In this document: positions 1-8,247 of the stretch, one piece after another
Position numbering within the stretch: the first letter of the stretch is position 1
Layout of the letters: every line of letters begins with the position of its first letter
DNA from: a virus
Strand: one strand, 5' to 3'
IMG/VR virus record: IMGVR_UViG_3300008952_000005
Location: 1 to 64,000 of that record
DNA: 64,000 nucleotides
The notes under the pieces: generated by a model
Database searches by the model: none
What the model saw: only the letters and a program-made list of their open reading frames with translations
Told to the model about the DNA's origin: nothing
Program-made: the position numbers and the translations under genes

Positions 1-371
1 AATTGGTCAACAAATGCGTCAACTTGGTAGTCAACTGGATTTGTTAATCCTTCGTTATCAGTCATATTATTAATACCGTTCATCCATCTTTCAAATGCAT
101 TACGCAATTTGAAATTAGTATCATTTAGTACTTTGATAGTCCAATCCGCTATACTTCTATCTCCAGCGATTTTTATTGCTCTTCCTCTAAAAGGAACTTC
201 AACGGTTGCTATTGCCATTCCTGGTAATTCAGCACCTTGACATAAAAACGCTAGGTCTTCTATTTCTCCACCTAACTGAGCGTAGCCTGGGAAAGGCATA
301 ACCACTTTATACTGGTTACTTCTTGCGCCGCCGCCCGAAAGTTTAGCTTTGAAATCATTTATGTTTGCCAT
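1..371 (-). CDS. 19: Tail tube protein gp19, 3' part cut by window edge
   Basis: Partial gene: the first about 123 codons are present and the C-terminus lies beyond base 1. The product should polymerise into the inner tail tube under the contractile sheath. Visible similarity to T4 gp19 includes the N-terminal beta-strand segment (SNQYKVVMPF), FLCQGAELPGMAIATVEVPF, and RGRAIKIAGDRSIADWTIKV, which parallels the T4 stretch containing NVAGDRTFDDWTV. The ATG at 371 is preceded by GGAGA. It follows gp18 on the same strand with a 24-bp gap, the expected gp18-gp19 order. High confidence by family pattern and synteny; the missing end cannot be judged. Confidence 0.9.
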   Translation of the reverse strand, partial: MANINDFKAKLSGGGARSNQYKVVMPFPGYAQLGGEIEDLAFLCQGAELPGMAIATVEVPFRGRAIKIAGDRSIADWTIKVLNDTNFKLRNAFERWMNGINNMTDNEGLTNPVDYQVDAFVDQ

Positions 372-395
372 TTTATTTCTCCGTTATTCTCTCTA

Positions 396-2315
396 TTAGC
401 CTGCGACTTCCTCAAAGGAAACGCCTGTTCTTGTTGCCACAAATTGAAGTGAGATAAAGTTGATACTTCTAGCAGGTTTAACAAATATTTCTGCTACAAA
501 TTCATTTCTATCAATTACTTCACCTGTGTTGTTAGTTTCATCACAAACTACTAGGTAGTCTGTAATCCCTCTTCGTCCTTGTACTTCTCTTAAAAATGGT
601 TCTACCATATTTCTAAATCCTGCTCTAGTGAATTCATCATTGAATTCAAAAAGTTGGACTTTAGAAGCAGTTGATATTGCCTTTTCTAAAACGATAAACA
701 ATCTTCGTACATTGATTCTGTCAAACGCACTAGGATTTTTTAGTCCAGTTTTATCACCGAATAATACAGTTCCTTGTCCTGGGAACGTAGTCACAGGATT
801 TACTCTTGCTCTGTATAATTCATCTCTTTGTGATTTAGTTGGATTAAATGCCAGTTTAACTGCACCTCTTACTACACCTCGGTTTAATCCTGCAGGTGAG
901 TACCAAGCGTCTGCAACACTATCAGTTCTTGCTGATAATCCTGCCATATCGCCATTTAAAGGTACATATCTAAACACGTCATTATATCTATCGTACATAT
1001 ATTTGTAACCGCTATCAAAAAACACGTAAGAAGATGAGTTGATTCCATTAAAGAATCCTACAACATTATCTTTTTGTGTTGCTGAGTTAGTTACATTAAC
1101 TACATCACTTCTTTCAGGACTTGCAAAAACTACACAGTCTTTTCTGTTTTCAGCAATAGTAATTAAATTGTCTATATGTGTTGAGCTACCAGCACCTGCA
1201 ATTAAAAGTCCAACGTCTGTTGTTTCAGCGTCTTGGAATTTTTCATAAGCAGATTTAGTTTGAGCAACTGTAGCACTTGAACCGTCTGAACCATTTGATA
1301 ATGATACATTACTTACAGAAGTTACATCTGTAAATGTTGTCCCTTGTGCCGCCGTGCCCCAATTGGATCCAGAAGAGTTGTGGTCCATCCAATAAACGTA
1401 ATTACTTGAATTGTAAAGTACGTCTGAATAGTAATTAGTGTCACCTTGAGGACTCTTAGCGTCTGAAGCTTTTGATACTGCTTCAAATCTTTCTAAAATT
1501 TCCCCTTTAGTTCCAATAATTCCACCATCTTCGTCAATGATTGCAATATGCATTTCATCGCCGCTACCACCTCTTGATTGAGCGTAAGTAGATGTTCCTG
1601 GTGCTTTATTAAATAGGTCATAATATCTCCATCTTCGTCTTACATCAGCACCATTTGTAATAGTCTTTTGTAATCCAGAAGAGTCAGAAGTACCAAAATA
1701 TGTTGGTTCTTCTTTTCGCACAATGTTTAAGTCGTTAGTTGCAACACTAATAACTCTATATTCATATTCATCACCAAAATTAACTATATCTCCAGCACTA
1801 ATTCCTGTAGAGGAAGTAACTGAAACTACTGTATCTCCGACACTTGTTGAAGCGTCAGCAACAGTTGTTTTAGCAGTTTCTTCATAAGCAGTAGCAGAAG
1901 CACATTGAGAAACGCTTATATTGTTTCCCCACGCACCCGCTGTTCTACTAGCCCACATTCCTACAGAAGCAGAACCGTCAGCATAATTGTCTTGGTAATC
2001 AGTAGTATTCTTTATAACAAACGCACTACCACTTTCAGTTGCGTTTGAAACAGATGAGTTCTGTACACGAACTACTTTCAAGTTATTTGAATATTGTAAA
2101 AAGTTTGAAGCACTAAAATAACTCTCAAAATTAGAGTTATCTGGTTTTCCAAACGTTGATACCAATTCAGATTCACTACCGATACTCACTGCTTCATCAA
2201 GAGGTCCTTTACTGAATTGTCCAGCAAAAGCTCCAGAAGAAGATGAAACGGCAGGAATAATTCTTGTTAAGTCTTTTTCCTGTACGAGAACACCTGGTGA
2301 TACTTGAAATGCCAT
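396..2315 (-). CDS. 18: Contractile tail sheath protein gp18
   Basis: Main sheath subunit (639 aa; T4 gp18 is about 660) that forms the contractile outer tail and drives DNA injection. The N-terminus has the sheath signature VSPGVLVQEKDLT followed by a GP-x(n)-S-x-x-EL-x(4)-FGKP segment (residues about 37-58). The C-terminal third carries the conserved sheath end, with LFIVLEKAIS and a FNDEFTRAGFRNMVEPFLRE stretch. It lies between terminase gp17 and tail tube gp19, the standard T4-like order. The ATG at 2315 has an AAGGAGAA ribosome site just upstream. Its leader carries a TATAAATA late promoter and two hairpins, listed separately. Confidence 0.95.
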   Translation of the reverse strand: MAFQVSPGVLVQEKDLTRIIPAVSSSSGAFAGQFSKGPLDEAVSIGSESELVSTFGKPDNSNFESYFSASNFLQYSNNLKVVRVQNSSVSNATESGSAFVIKNTTDYQDNYADGSASVGMWASRTAGAWGNNISVSQCASATAYEETAKTTVADASTSVGDTVVSVTSSTGISAGDIVNFGDEYEYRVISVATNDLNIVRKEEPTYFGTSDSSGLQKTITNGADVRRRWRYYDLFNKAPGTSTYAQSRGGSGDEMHIAIIDEDGGIIGTKGEILERFEAVSKASDAKSPQGDTNYYSDVLYNSSNYVYWMDHNSSGSNWGTAAQGTTFTDVTSVSNVSLSNGSDGSSATVAQTKSAYEKFQDAETTDVGLLIAGAGSSTHIDNLITIAENRKDCVVFASPERSDVVNVTNSATQKDNVVGFFNGINSSSYVFFDSGYKYMYDRYNDVFRYVPLNGDMAGLSARTDSVADAWYSPAGLNRGVVRGAVKLAFNPTKSQRDELYRARVNPVTTFPGQGTVLFGDKTGLKNPSAFDRINVRRLFIVLEKAISTASKVQLFEFNDEFTRAGFRNMVEPFLREVQGRRGITDYLVVCDETNNTGEVIDRNEFVAEIFVKPARSINFISLQFVATRTGVSFEEVAG

Positions 2316-2366
2316 TAGGTTTTCTCCTTATAATTAACTAATTAGTTTGTATCTTTTCGCATATTC

Positions 2367-2408
2367 CGTATGTTTTCATACGACCATAGTCAAATTTCAT
2401 AACTATGG
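2367..2408 (-). other. Two tandem stem-loops in the tail-sheath leader
   Basis: Between gp17 and gp18 the sequence holds two perfect inverted repeats: CGTATG/CATACG (2367-2372 and 2377-2382, 4-base loop) and CCATAGT/ACTATGG (2384-2390 and 2402-2408, 11-base loop). Both lie downstream of the late promoter at 2410-2417, so they would be in the 5' untranslated leader of the sheath mRNA. They may stabilise the transcript or adjust translation; this is inference. Confidence 0.5.
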
Positions 2409-2409
2409 A

Positions 2410-2417
2410 TATTTATA
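2410..2417 (-). promoter_or_regulatory. T4-like late promoter upstream of gp18
   Basis: Exact TATAAATA on the minus strand, the motif recognised by the gp55-type late sigma factor of T4-like phages. It lies 94 bases upstream of the sheath start in the only sizeable gap between gp17 and gp18. Confidence 0.7.
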
Positions 2418-2428
2418 TAATACTTAAT

Positions 2429-4063
2429 TTAGAGCCCTTTTCTGACAACTGGATACCAGACTGTTCCATATTCATCTACTTCTGTTTTCTCCCAATCAGG
2501 AGTACCATCATCTACAAAACCAAAAGGAGCCATATCTTGCTCTATTAATTTTTCTTGTTCTTCATATAACTGTTGTCTAGCATTTGTATTAGTCATTTCT
2601 TTAAAGTAAGGTTGATTAGACAACCAACCAAATAATACAAGACAAGTCATTAAATCATCATTACATCCTTCTTCCGCTTGCCAAGAATTTCCTTTACGAG
2701 CATAAGTTGACATTTCTTCTATGATATTGAAGTCATTAATAATAACTTTATCTCCTTCAATCAATGTCTTAATGTTAGAACAACCAACTTTTTTAATCTG
2801 TTTTGTCATACGAACACCAAAACCAGAACCTCTTCCACTATATCCTGCACCCAATATCTGACCTGCTCTACCTCTTTGAGTAGTCATTAATAGATTAGGA
2901 TATTCTAATTCATAGTTTAATGATTCACCTATTTGTTGACCTATATCATTTGTTTCACAAAGAATATCTGCCGTATTATAACCCTTACACGCTTTTTGTA
3001 TTAAGTGTGGAAATAGAATTGGTTTAACTTCATTACTTCTATATTTGGCAACAACTCTATAAGGCATTTGAGTTACATCAAACATTAAAAATGCTGAATA
3101 ATCTCTATCTACACCTCTCGCTACATCAACACAACAAACATAATTTCTACCATTTACAACCTTTTCAAATACATCTAAACCACCACTTGAAGTTAATGGT
3201 GTCATATAAGGTGTTTGTTTAATCTTAACTGGTGAAATTAATGTATCTACTGACCCTAAAAATTCACACTCAAACTCTTGTTGAAATTGTGCTGCTGATG
3301 TATTACGTATAGTTGTTTCTTTCCATTTTTCATCTCTACCTGGAACTTCTGACCAATGTACTTCAATAGGTTTATAATCATTTCTTCCATTTTCAGCGTC
3401 TGTCCATAATTTATAAAATTGATTCATTCCGTGAGGTGTTGATACGATAATAACCTTTGAAGTTTTACCAGATGTAATAGTAGGATAAACTGAACTAAAA
3501 AACATTTCTGCTATATTAGCAGGTACGAAAGCAAACTCATCAAGAAATATTATATTATATGTACCACCTCTTATTGCACTTGAAGATGTAGCGGCAGCAA
3601 TAATAGTAGATTTATTTTCTAATTCTATATTACCTTTGTTCCAATTAATAACTCCTTGTTGCAACCATTTAGGCAAATTTTCATATGCTAATTGTAATCT
3701 TCCTAATATATCTCTAGCAGTAGAAGATTTATTAGCAAGAATTGCTATGTTTGAATTTGGATTAAATATTGCATAGTGTAAAAGATATGCAATTGTTGTT
3801 GTTGATTTACCTGATTGTCTAGGCAATTTGCAAATAGTAAATCTTTCTTTATCTATTGTAGTTACAATCTTCTTTTGGAAATCATATAGTTTAAAAGATA
3901 TAAGTCCTTCATCAAGAGAAACGATTTTCATCCATTTCTCCATAAAATATATTGGATCTGTTTTACACTTTTGAAATTCTACAATTTGGTCTTTAGTAAA
4001 TTCAACTGGTATATTTACTTTTTTTAAATTAGGATTTCCTAAATATGCGTCTGTTGCTGGCAT
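2429..4063 (-). CDS. 17: Large terminase subunit gp17 (ATPase and nuclease)
   Basis: DNA-packaging motor subunit: an N-terminal ATPase pumps DNA into the prohead and a C-terminal RNase H-fold nuclease cuts the concatemer. With the ATG at 4063 (MPATDAY) it is 544 aa. Walker A-like RQSGKS is at about residues 82-87, Walker B with catalytic acid (IIFLDE) at about 171-176, and the coupling motif appears as VIIVSTPHG. Nuclease acidic residues appear in VDVARGVDRDYSAF, LCETNDIGQQIG and GCNDDLMTCL. An in-frame TTG at 4093 would overlap the upstream oxygenase and has no ribosome site, so I prefer 4063. T4 gp17 is 610 aa, so this is a slightly compact form. In T4-like phages gp16 and gp17 are adjacent; here three genes separate them. 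Confidence 0.96.
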   Translation of the reverse strand: MPATDAYLGNPNLKKVNIPVEFTKDQIVEFQKCKTDPIYFMEKWMKIVSLDEGLISFKLYDFQKKIVTTIDKERFTICKLPRQSGKSTTTIAYLLHYAIFNPNSNIAILANKSSTARDILGRLQLAYENLPKWLQQGVINWNKGNIELENKSTIIAAATSSSAIRGGTYNIIFLDEFAFVPANIAEMFFSSVYPTITSGKTSKVIIVSTPHGMNQFYKLWTDAENGRNDYKPIEVHWSEVPGRDEKWKETTIRNTSAAQFQQEFECEFLGSVDTLISPVKIKQTPYMTPLTSSGGLDVFEKVVNGRNYVCCVDVARGVDRDYSAFLMFDVTQMPYRVVAKYRSNEVKPILFPHLIQKACKGYNTADILCETNDIGQQIGESLNYELEYPNLLMTTQRGRAGQILGAGYSGRGSGFGVRMTKQIKKVGCSNIKTLIEGDKVIINDFNIIEEMSTYARKGNSWQAEEGCNDDLMTCLVLFGWLSNQPYFKEMTNTNARQQLYEEQEKLIEQDMAPFGFVDDGTPDWEKTEVDEYGTVWYPVVRKGL

Positions 4064-4068
4064 ATTAC

Positions 4069-4076
4069 TATTTATA
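4069..4076 (-). promoter_or_regulatory. Possible late promoter immediately before gp17
   Basis: Exact TATAAATA on the minus strand, 5 bases from the gp17 ATG and overlapping the last codons of the upstream oxygenase. If active it would give an almost leaderless gp17 transcript. It may instead be chance, since its TAA is also the stop codon of the upstream gene. Confidence 0.4.
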
Positions 4077-4668
4077 ATTGATACCCAAACCAACCAGTTA
4101 TGATATATTTTTCGTGGGTCTTGGAAATTTGTCCGCTATGTGTATGTGTAAAGTCAGTCGGCCAAATCAAAGTCAAACCTTTTTCAGCAGGAGTTGTTGT
4201 ATTCTGATATTTAAAATGTGTACCACCGTTAGGAACATCATTTAAATAAGTCATCCAAACAAGACAACGGTTTTCGTGCCTGGAAGTTCTTTCACAATGC
4301 TTAGTAAAATAACCTCCACCTGGTGGATAATATTGTAAATTTCCTCCTTCAATCATTCCATATCTTTCAAACTCTTTAACTTCAGGATATTTCTCTTCGT
4401 ATAGACCAACACATTGTTTCAACACATTTTTATATTTCATAAACCGTGGTTCTTCCCAATTTGGATCTAATCCAATATCTATAGAATCTTTTACTTCTTT
4501 ATTAATTTTTGAAGTGAAACCTACAACACCTGGTTTTTGTGCTTGTTTATTCTCTTTAAATAAATTTATAAGTCCATCACAAATACCAGAAGGAATATAC
4601 CAACCTCCTATACAAGAAGTTGTTGGTATAATATATTCTCTATGTTTTGGCATTACTTTGTATTGCAC
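4072..4668 (-). CDS. Prolyl 4-hydroxylase-like 2-oxoglutarate/Fe(II) oxygenase
   Basis: Putative 2OG- and O2-dependent hydroxylase, 198 aa from the GTG at 4668. That start has GGAGG five bases upstream; an in-frame GTG at 4680 lacks one. The C-terminal half has the double-stranded beta-helix signature of the P4H family: YFTKHCER (His and Glu at about 124 and 126, an HxE form of the usual HxD), GGTHFKY, EKGLTLIWPTDFTHTHSG with the distal His, and THEKYIITGWF with the 2OG-binding Lys. The product would be hydroxylated protein or small molecule plus succinate; the substrate is unknown. It overlaps the 3' end of the ALA synthase gene by 29 bases and directly precedes gp17, so all three are likely co-transcribed. 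Marine T4-like phages often carry such oxygenases. Confidence 0.8.
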   Translation of the reverse strand: MQYKVMPKHREYIIPTTSCIGGWYIPSGICDGLINLFKENKQAQKPGVVGFTSKINKEVKDSIDIGLDPNWEEPRFMKYKNVLKQCVGLYEEKYPEVKEFERYGMIEGGNLQYYPPGGGYFTKHCERTSRHENRCLVWMTYLNDVPNGGTHFKYQNTTTPAEKGLTLIWPTDFTHTHSGQISKTHEKYIITGWFGYQL

Positions 4669-5857
4669 TTTTACCTCCACATTTTTTCATAGCCGCTTTT
4701 AGTTTTACTACCATATCAAAGATTAATGCGTCTGTATGAAATGGTGTAGGAGTAAATCTTAATCTTTCAGTACCTACAGGAACAGTCGGCCAATTAATAG
4801 GTTGTACATAGATACCTTCTTTATATAAAAGTTCATCTGATATTGCTTTAGCTCTTTTAGGGTCTCCAATAATTACAGGAACAATATGACTATCATTTTT
4901 CATAACTTCTATACCTTGTCTAGCAAGTTCTAATTTAGTTTTATTTGCTCTTTCGTGTATTTGTTCTCTTAATTCAGGATGGTCTCTAACATATTTAATA
5001 CTTGTTAAAGCACCAGCACAAATTACTGGACTTAAACTAGTTGTAAATATAAAAGCACTTGCCAAACTTCTTATGGCGTCAATAAAATCTTTTTTTCCTG
5101 CAATGTATCCACCTTGTACTCCAAATGCTTTTGCTAATGTTCCATTAATAATATCTACTTCTATATTATCTCTTTCAGTAATACCACCACCTGTTGCACC
5201 ATATAAACCAACAGCGTGTACTTCATCTAAAAATGTTATTGCATTATATTTTTTAGCTAGTTCTACTATTTCTTTTACTGGTCCAATATCTCCGTCCATA
5301 GAATATACACTTTCAAATACTACACATTTTGGACCTTCGTATGATTTTAAAATTCTTTCTAAATCTTCTACATCATTATGTTTAAATATTTCTTTCTTAC
5401 ATCTACTATGCCTAATGCCTTGTATAAGAGAAGAGTGATTTAATGAATCTGATATATACAATAATTCAGGTATAATTTTTCCTAAAGTTTCTAAAGTTGT
5501 TTGATTAGCATTATATGCTGAAGTAAATATTAATGCCTTTTCTTTTTTATGAAAATCTGCTAATTCTTCTTCTAAAGCATTATGATAGTGAGTAGAACCA
5601 GATATGTTTCTTGTACCTCCAGCACCTGCCCCACTTGATTCTAATGCTGTTTTCATTGAGTCTATAACATAAGAGTGTTGTCCCATACCTAAATAATCGT
5701 TAGAACACCAATTAACTATTTTTTTAATTGAGTATTTTGAATACCAAATAGCGTGAGGAAAGTTTCCTCTAGTCCTAACTATATCATTAAAGACACGGTA
5801 TCTTCCATCTTCTTTATATTCATTTATTATTTTTGTAAATTCTTCTAAATGTTTCAC
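4640..5857 (-). CDS. hemA: 5-aminolevulinate synthase (ALAS, Shemin pathway)
   Basis: PLP enzyme condensing glycine and succinyl-CoA to 5-aminolevulinate, the committed step of heme synthesis in alphaproteobacteria. The 405-aa length is that of complete bacterial ALAS. Family motifs in order: WCSNDYLGMG (about 50-59), GAGAGGTRNISGSTHYH (76-92), FTSAYNANQTTLETLG, SDSLNHSSLIQGIRHS, LDEVHAVGLYG (210-220) with the PLP-pairing Asp, the Schiff-base Lys in GTLAKAFGVQGGYIAG (Lys about 243), and the ALAS-type C-terminal INWPTVPVGTERLRFTPTP. These distinguish it from the related AONS (BioF) and KBL enzymes. The start is GTG with AGAAGGAGT upstream, overlapping the ParB-like stop by four bases (GTGA), so translation is coupled. 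It lies in the virion module between gp16 and gp17. Phage ALAS has been reported from aquatic environments, to my knowledge. Confidence 0.95.
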   Translation of the reverse strand: MKHLEEFTKIINEYKEDGRYRVFNDIVRTRGNFPHAIWYSKYSIKKIVNWCSNDYLGMGQHSYVIDSMKTALESSGAGAGGTRNISGSTHYHNALEEELADFHKKEKALIFTSAYNANQTTLETLGKIIPELLYISDSLNHSSLIQGIRHSRCKKEIFKHNDVEDLERILKSYEGPKCVVFESVYSMDGDIGPVKEIVELAKKYNAITFLDEVHAVGLYGATGGGITERDNIEVDIINGTLAKAFGVQGGYIAGKKDFIDAIRSLASAFIFTTSLSPVICAGALTSIKYVRDHPELREQIHERANKTKLELARQGIEVMKNDSHIVPVIIGDPKRAKAISDELLYKEGIYVQPINWPTVPVGTERLRFTPTPFHTDALIFDMVVKLKAAMKKCGGKSAIQSNAKT

Positions 5858-6144
5858 TTAACTATTACTCCTTCTATATGTGTATAACCTAATTGTTTAG
5901 CTGCCTGCACTCGTTGACTACCTCTCCACACACTATATTCTTTTTCTATATAGGGTATACCCATTGCACCGTATCTAGGTACTTCGGATACAATGTGTTC
6001 TTTTACTTCTATTGGATAATTTAATGATTCACCATCTAATAATTCTTTTAGTGGTGTCATTGACTTAATATAGATTAAGTCTTTTAGCTCTATAGGAATT
6101 TTATTCGCTATCTTTTGATTTGCCGTCAATAGTTTCATTTTCAT
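5854..6144 (-). CDS. Small ParB-like nuclease-fold protein
   Basis: A 96-aa protein (85 kD is excluded; it is a single small domain). The C-terminal half, EYSVWRGSQRVQAAKQLGYTHIEGVIVK, fits the ParB/Srx N-terminal pattern in which a GxxR element is followed by an AAKxLG helix and a beta-strand. No C-terminal HTH DNA-binding domain is present. Its first 44 bases overlap the end of gp16 and its stop overlaps the ALA synthase start, so it is part of one coupled unit. An alternative ATG lies two codons downstream. The role is unknown: ParB-like folds can bind CTP, act as nucleases, or be scaffolds. The position next to the small terminase subunit is suggestive only. Confidence 0.6.
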   Translation of the reverse strand: MKMKLLTANQKIANKIPIELKDLIYIKSMTPLKELLDGESLNYPIEVKEHIVSEVPRYGAMGIPYIEKEYSVWRGSQRVQAAKQLGYTHIEGVIVK

Positions 6145-6607
6145 TTTTCTTTTCCATTTTTGTTTCCATAGTTTGCTTATTTAACATCTTCTGTAATTCA
6201 GCAGTTGACCCTACAAACAATGCATTTTTAATATTTGCATTTGTTCTATTAGGTAATTCTTTTAAGTCTTTAAATTTCTTTTGTAAATCTTGTAATTTAT
6301 CAACTGTAGTACCAACTTGTCCTATCAATTGACCAACAACTTCATAAGCTCTAGGGTGTTGTCCTTCTTTTGCAATATCTAATATACCTTGTATTGCTTC
6401 TTGTCCTTTTTCTATTATACTATAATAACTTTCTCTACTATAATCATAATCAGTATTAATATCTTTTTCAACTTTTAAAGGAACTTCTCCATTCTTTCTA
6501 GGAACAGGAACTTTAAACCCCTTTTGTGGTTCAAGGTTCTCTGGTATAACTTTATCTTTACCTTCCAAACCTAATATCTCATTAACACTTTCTTCCAATT
6601 TACTCAT
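6101..6607 (-). CDS. 16: Small terminase subunit gp16
   Basis: DNA-recognition and regulatory subunit of the packaging motor, 168 aa (T4 gp16 is 164). The central region matches the gp16 pattern: DINTDYDYSRESYYSIIEKG, AIQGILDIAKEGQHPRAYEVVGQLI, then a coiled-coil stretch DKLQDLQKKFKDLKEL that would form the oligomeric ring. The C-terminal tail is highly charged (KMEKKNENETIDGKSKDSE). ATG at 6607 overlaps the gp15 stop by one base (TAATG). Order gp13-gp14-gp15-gp16 is T4-like; gp17 is displaced by three accessory genes. Confidence 0.9.
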   Translation of the reverse strand: MSKLEESVNEILGLEGKDKVIPENLEPQKGFKVPVPRKNGEVPLKVEKDINTDYDYSRESYYSIIEKGQEAIQGILDIAKEGQHPRAYEVVGQLIGQVGTTVDKLQDLQKKFKDLKELPNRTNANIKNALFVGSTAELQKMLNKQTMETKMEKKNENETIDGKSKDSE

Positions 6608-7410
6608 TATTCATCTTCTCCTGTTACTGGATTATATTTCTTTGTATCATCATAGAAACTAATCTTTGTTGTAAATCCAAAATCATCATCTGCGTCTGCA
6701 CTTTCAGGATTTGGTATTACTATAATTCTTTCTTCTCTTGATAAAGGAGCATCCGTAGATGTTCCTAAATCTGCTTGTGATTTTCTAATAACTTTACTTT
6801 GTGCCATAGGTCCATATAAGTAAGTTTTAGCAGTAAACTGTAAAGTATATATAACAGCTCTACGCTTATTAAATTCACCATCATATGTATCTTCATATTG
6901 TACTTCATCTAAAACAATAGGCACGTCCCTTTTAATATTTAATTCTGGTATTGCATTAATAGTAACTGTATAGTCTGGTGCAAAATATGGTAATATTTGT
7001 TCAATTATCTGTAGTCCATTTTCTGCTGTAGCCGTAAAAGAATAAAGACTAAAACTTATATCATAGGGTACTGGTGAATAATTAAAATTATGTACAGTAG
7101 AATCAGAAGTTTTAACTCTAACTGTTTTTTGAAGTTTGTTTAGTTTTCTAGTGGCGTCATACTTTAAACCTGTTAATTCAAATCCCATTCTAGGTAATAC
7201 AATAGCAAACGTTTTACCTTTTTCTAAACTTGCTTGTTGGTCTATTCTGGCTATAAACTTTTCTTTAGGAGCGTATGCTAAAGGCACACGTATTCTTTTA
7301 GTAATAGCACCTGTACCAGATTTTTGTTGAATAATTATATTATTAAAAATCTGTCCAAATGCAATAGTTAGTCTTCTTAAACTTTGATTATAAAAGTGTG
7401 TTCCAAACAT
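6607..7410 (-). CDS. 15: Tail sheath stabiliser / tail completion protein gp15
   Basis: Predicted hexameric cap of the tail that stabilises the sheath and joins tail to neck (267 aa; T4 gp15 is 272). The N-terminus MFGTHFYNQSLRRLTIAFGQIFNNI closely follows the T4-like gp15 start, and the central RIRVPLAYAPKEKFIARI is a conserved block of the family. One-base overlaps with gp14 upstream and gp16 downstream (TAATG at both junctions) indicate coupled translation in the gp13-gp16 operon. The C-terminal segment is acidic. Confidence 0.92.
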   Translation of the reverse strand: MFGTHFYNQSLRRLTIAFGQIFNNIIIQQKSGTGAITKRIRVPLAYAPKEKFIARIDQQASLEKGKTFAIVLPRMGFELTGLKYDATRKLNKLQKTVRVKTSDSTVHNFNYSPVPYDISFSLYSFTATAENGLQIIEQILPYFAPDYTVTINAIPELNIKRDVPIVLDEVQYEDTYDGEFNKRRAVIYTLQFTAKTYLYGPMAQSKVIRKSQADLGTSTDAPLSREERIIVIPNPESADADDDFGFTTKISFYDDTKKYNPVTGEDE

Positions 7411-8243
7411 TATTCATCTATCTCCCCAAAAGGATTTCTTTCTGTAAAGTCAAGTATATCATCCGCTGTTGAAACAGTATCATATCCTGCCTCTTTATTC
7501 AAGTCTAAATTATCTGCATATGGAGATTGTGTCTGTATATTAGACTCTGTAAAATCTTCGTTCATTAAAAGTGCTGGTTGACCAGTTGAATAATCGTGAT
7601 AACTTTCTAATTGTACTGAACCTTTACCTGTCATAACTTCTTGTCCATATTCTAAAGTAAACTTATATGCTAATTGGTCTAGTGTATGTGTATCTTCGTG
7701 TTGGTCAATAGTAGATAAACCAGTATCAAGTTTTTCACTTGCATACTCCCAACGAGTTACTTTTAATTTATAAACTGGCAGATTGCCTAATTGGAAAAAT
7801 GGTTCTTGGTCTTCTACAAATAAAATTTCAAAAAAAGATTTCATCAAAGGCACATATATAATATCACCTTCGTTTGGTCTTCCTGTAACTGATAAAGAAG
7901 AACCAACCTGTGTTGCCTTATTACCAACTAAATTTGTCCAACTTCTTTTTGAAACCATTAATGATGTATCATCACGAATTTCTAATCCAAACTTACTTAT
8001 GATTTCTTGTTCACCAGCAAATCCTGTATTATTTTCAAAATACATTTCTATCAAATAAGAATCATCAAATCTACTAGATACATCTTCTCCTAGTATTAAA
8101 TCTTTATTGACTAATGTTCGTGGTAAGTAATAGACATCCTGACCGTAAATTTTAAGACCTTCAACTATTATATCTTCGTGTAGTCTTTTTTCGGCAGCAT
8201 TACCTATGCCTTTTCCACCTGAAAAGTAATGATTAACTGGCAT
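7410..8243 (-). CDS. 14: Neck protein gp14
   Basis: Neck protein that with gp13 closes the filled head and connects it to the tail (277 aa; T4 gp14 is 256). Recognisable start: NHYFSGGKGIGNAAEKRLHEDIIVEGLKIYGQDVYYLPR, a very conserved gp14 block in marine T4-like phages. The later segment with FEILFVEDQEPFFQLGNLPVYKL is also typical. Starts at ATG 8243, four bases after the gp13 stop, and overlaps gp15 by one base. Confidence 0.93.
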   Translation of the reverse strand: MPVNHYFSGGKGIGNAAEKRLHEDIIVEGLKIYGQDVYYLPRTLVNKDLILGEDVSSRFDDSYLIEMYFENNTGFAGEQEIISKFGLEIRDDTSLMVSKRSWTNLVGNKATQVGSSLSVTGRPNEGDIIYVPLMKSFFEILFVEDQEPFFQLGNLPVYKLKVTRWEYASEKLDTGLSTIDQHEDTHTLDQLAYKFTLEYGQEVMTGKGSVQLESYHDYSTGQPALLMNEDFTESNIQTQSPYADNLDLNKEAGYDTVSTADDILDFTERNPFGEIDE

Positions 8244-8247
8244 AGCA

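Noticed and set aside
5073-5438. Opposite-strand ORF inside the ALA synthase gene
   Set aside because: Shadow frame of a clearly coding gene, no ribosome site; the same applies to opposite-strand ORFs across gp18, fibre and baseplate genes.
4640-5857. Considered AONS (BioF) or 2-amino-3-ketobutyrate ligase instead of ALA synthase
   Set aside because: The GGTRNISGSTHYH, GTLAKAFGVQGG and INWPTVPVGTERLRFTP motifs are ALAS type, and other heme genes are present.
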